Source: Rugosibacter sp.
GTDB lineage: Bacteria > Pseudomonadota > Gammaproteobacteria > Burkholderiales > Rhodocyclaceae
Assembly: GCA_004322535.1 (NCBI GenBank)
Contig: SCUZ01000083.1
Span: 58,074 to 122,073, forward strand
Length of the DNA stretch: 64,000 nucleotides
Direction of reading: 5' to 3'
Shown: positions 63,886-64,000 of the stretch, one piece after another
Layout of the letters: every line of letters begins with the position of its first letter
Numbering within the stretch: the stretch's first letter is position 1
Notes under the pieces: model-generated
The model's database searches: none
What the model saw: the letters and a program-made list of their open reading frames with translations, nothing else
What the model was told of the DNA's origin: nothing
Position numbers and translations under genes: made by a program

Positions 63886-64000
63886 CTAGACCAGATAAAC
63901 ATCCAGTACCTGGTCGATACGGTCGTTCAGCACAATGGTTTTCTTGGACTGAATCAGCCAGCTATCGCCTTGGGCAACCAGGCTGTAATAAGCCGTACCA
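63886..64000 (-). CDS. Aromatic-ring-hydroxylating dioxygenase beta subunit, C-terminal part (truncated by window edge)
   Basis: Reverse-strand GTAYYSLVAQGDSWLIQSKKTIVLNDRIDQVLDVYLV*; ends like other RHO beta subunits. Confidence 0.7.
   Translation of the reverse strand, partial: GTAYYSLVAQGDSWLIQSKKTIVLNDRIDQVLDVYLV

Noticed and set aside
1-64000. CRISPR arrays, tRNA/rRNA genes, transposases, prophage
   Set aside because: No regularly spaced repeat array, no cloverleaf or rRNA sequence noticed, and no transposase, integrase or phage structural protein among the ORFs

Overview
The window looks like about 64 kb of betaproteobacterial chromosome. The gene order rpsB-tsf-pyrH-frr-uppS-cdsA-dxr-rseP-bamA-skp-lpxD-fabZ-lpxA-lpxB-rnhB is the conserved proteobacterial block, here on the minus strand. 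Around it are housekeeping genes (radA/alr, lplT, LemA/TPM cluster, bactofilin, qseEGF, udg/rimI/tsaB, QmcA/NfeD, ppsA/ppsR, ggt, map/glnD, an AddAB-like pair, rmuC, acs, fumarase, murI, relA). There are two aromatic-catabolism segments: a Rieske dioxygenase alpha/beta pair plus a XylM-like monooxygenase at 40.9-44.1 kb, and LigAB extradiol dioxygenase plus another Rieske alpha/beta pair at 60.7-64 kb. Two signals are not explained by the gene list. (1) A 26-bp interspersed element, consensus GAAAAGTCGGCGCYGGTGATACGGCG, occurs at least 12 times on both strands, in intergenic gaps and inside genes. It could be REP-like, uptake-sequence-like or architectural. (2) Downstream of qseEGF (glrKR) there is a complete-looking sigma54 enhancer-promoter: two TGTC-N10-GACA sites, an IHF-like site and a -24/-12 promoter with exact GG-N10-GC spacing. 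It drives an unannotated 55-aa lipoprotein and probably two envelope genes after it. All calls come from reading the sequence and supplied ORFs; no database search was run.
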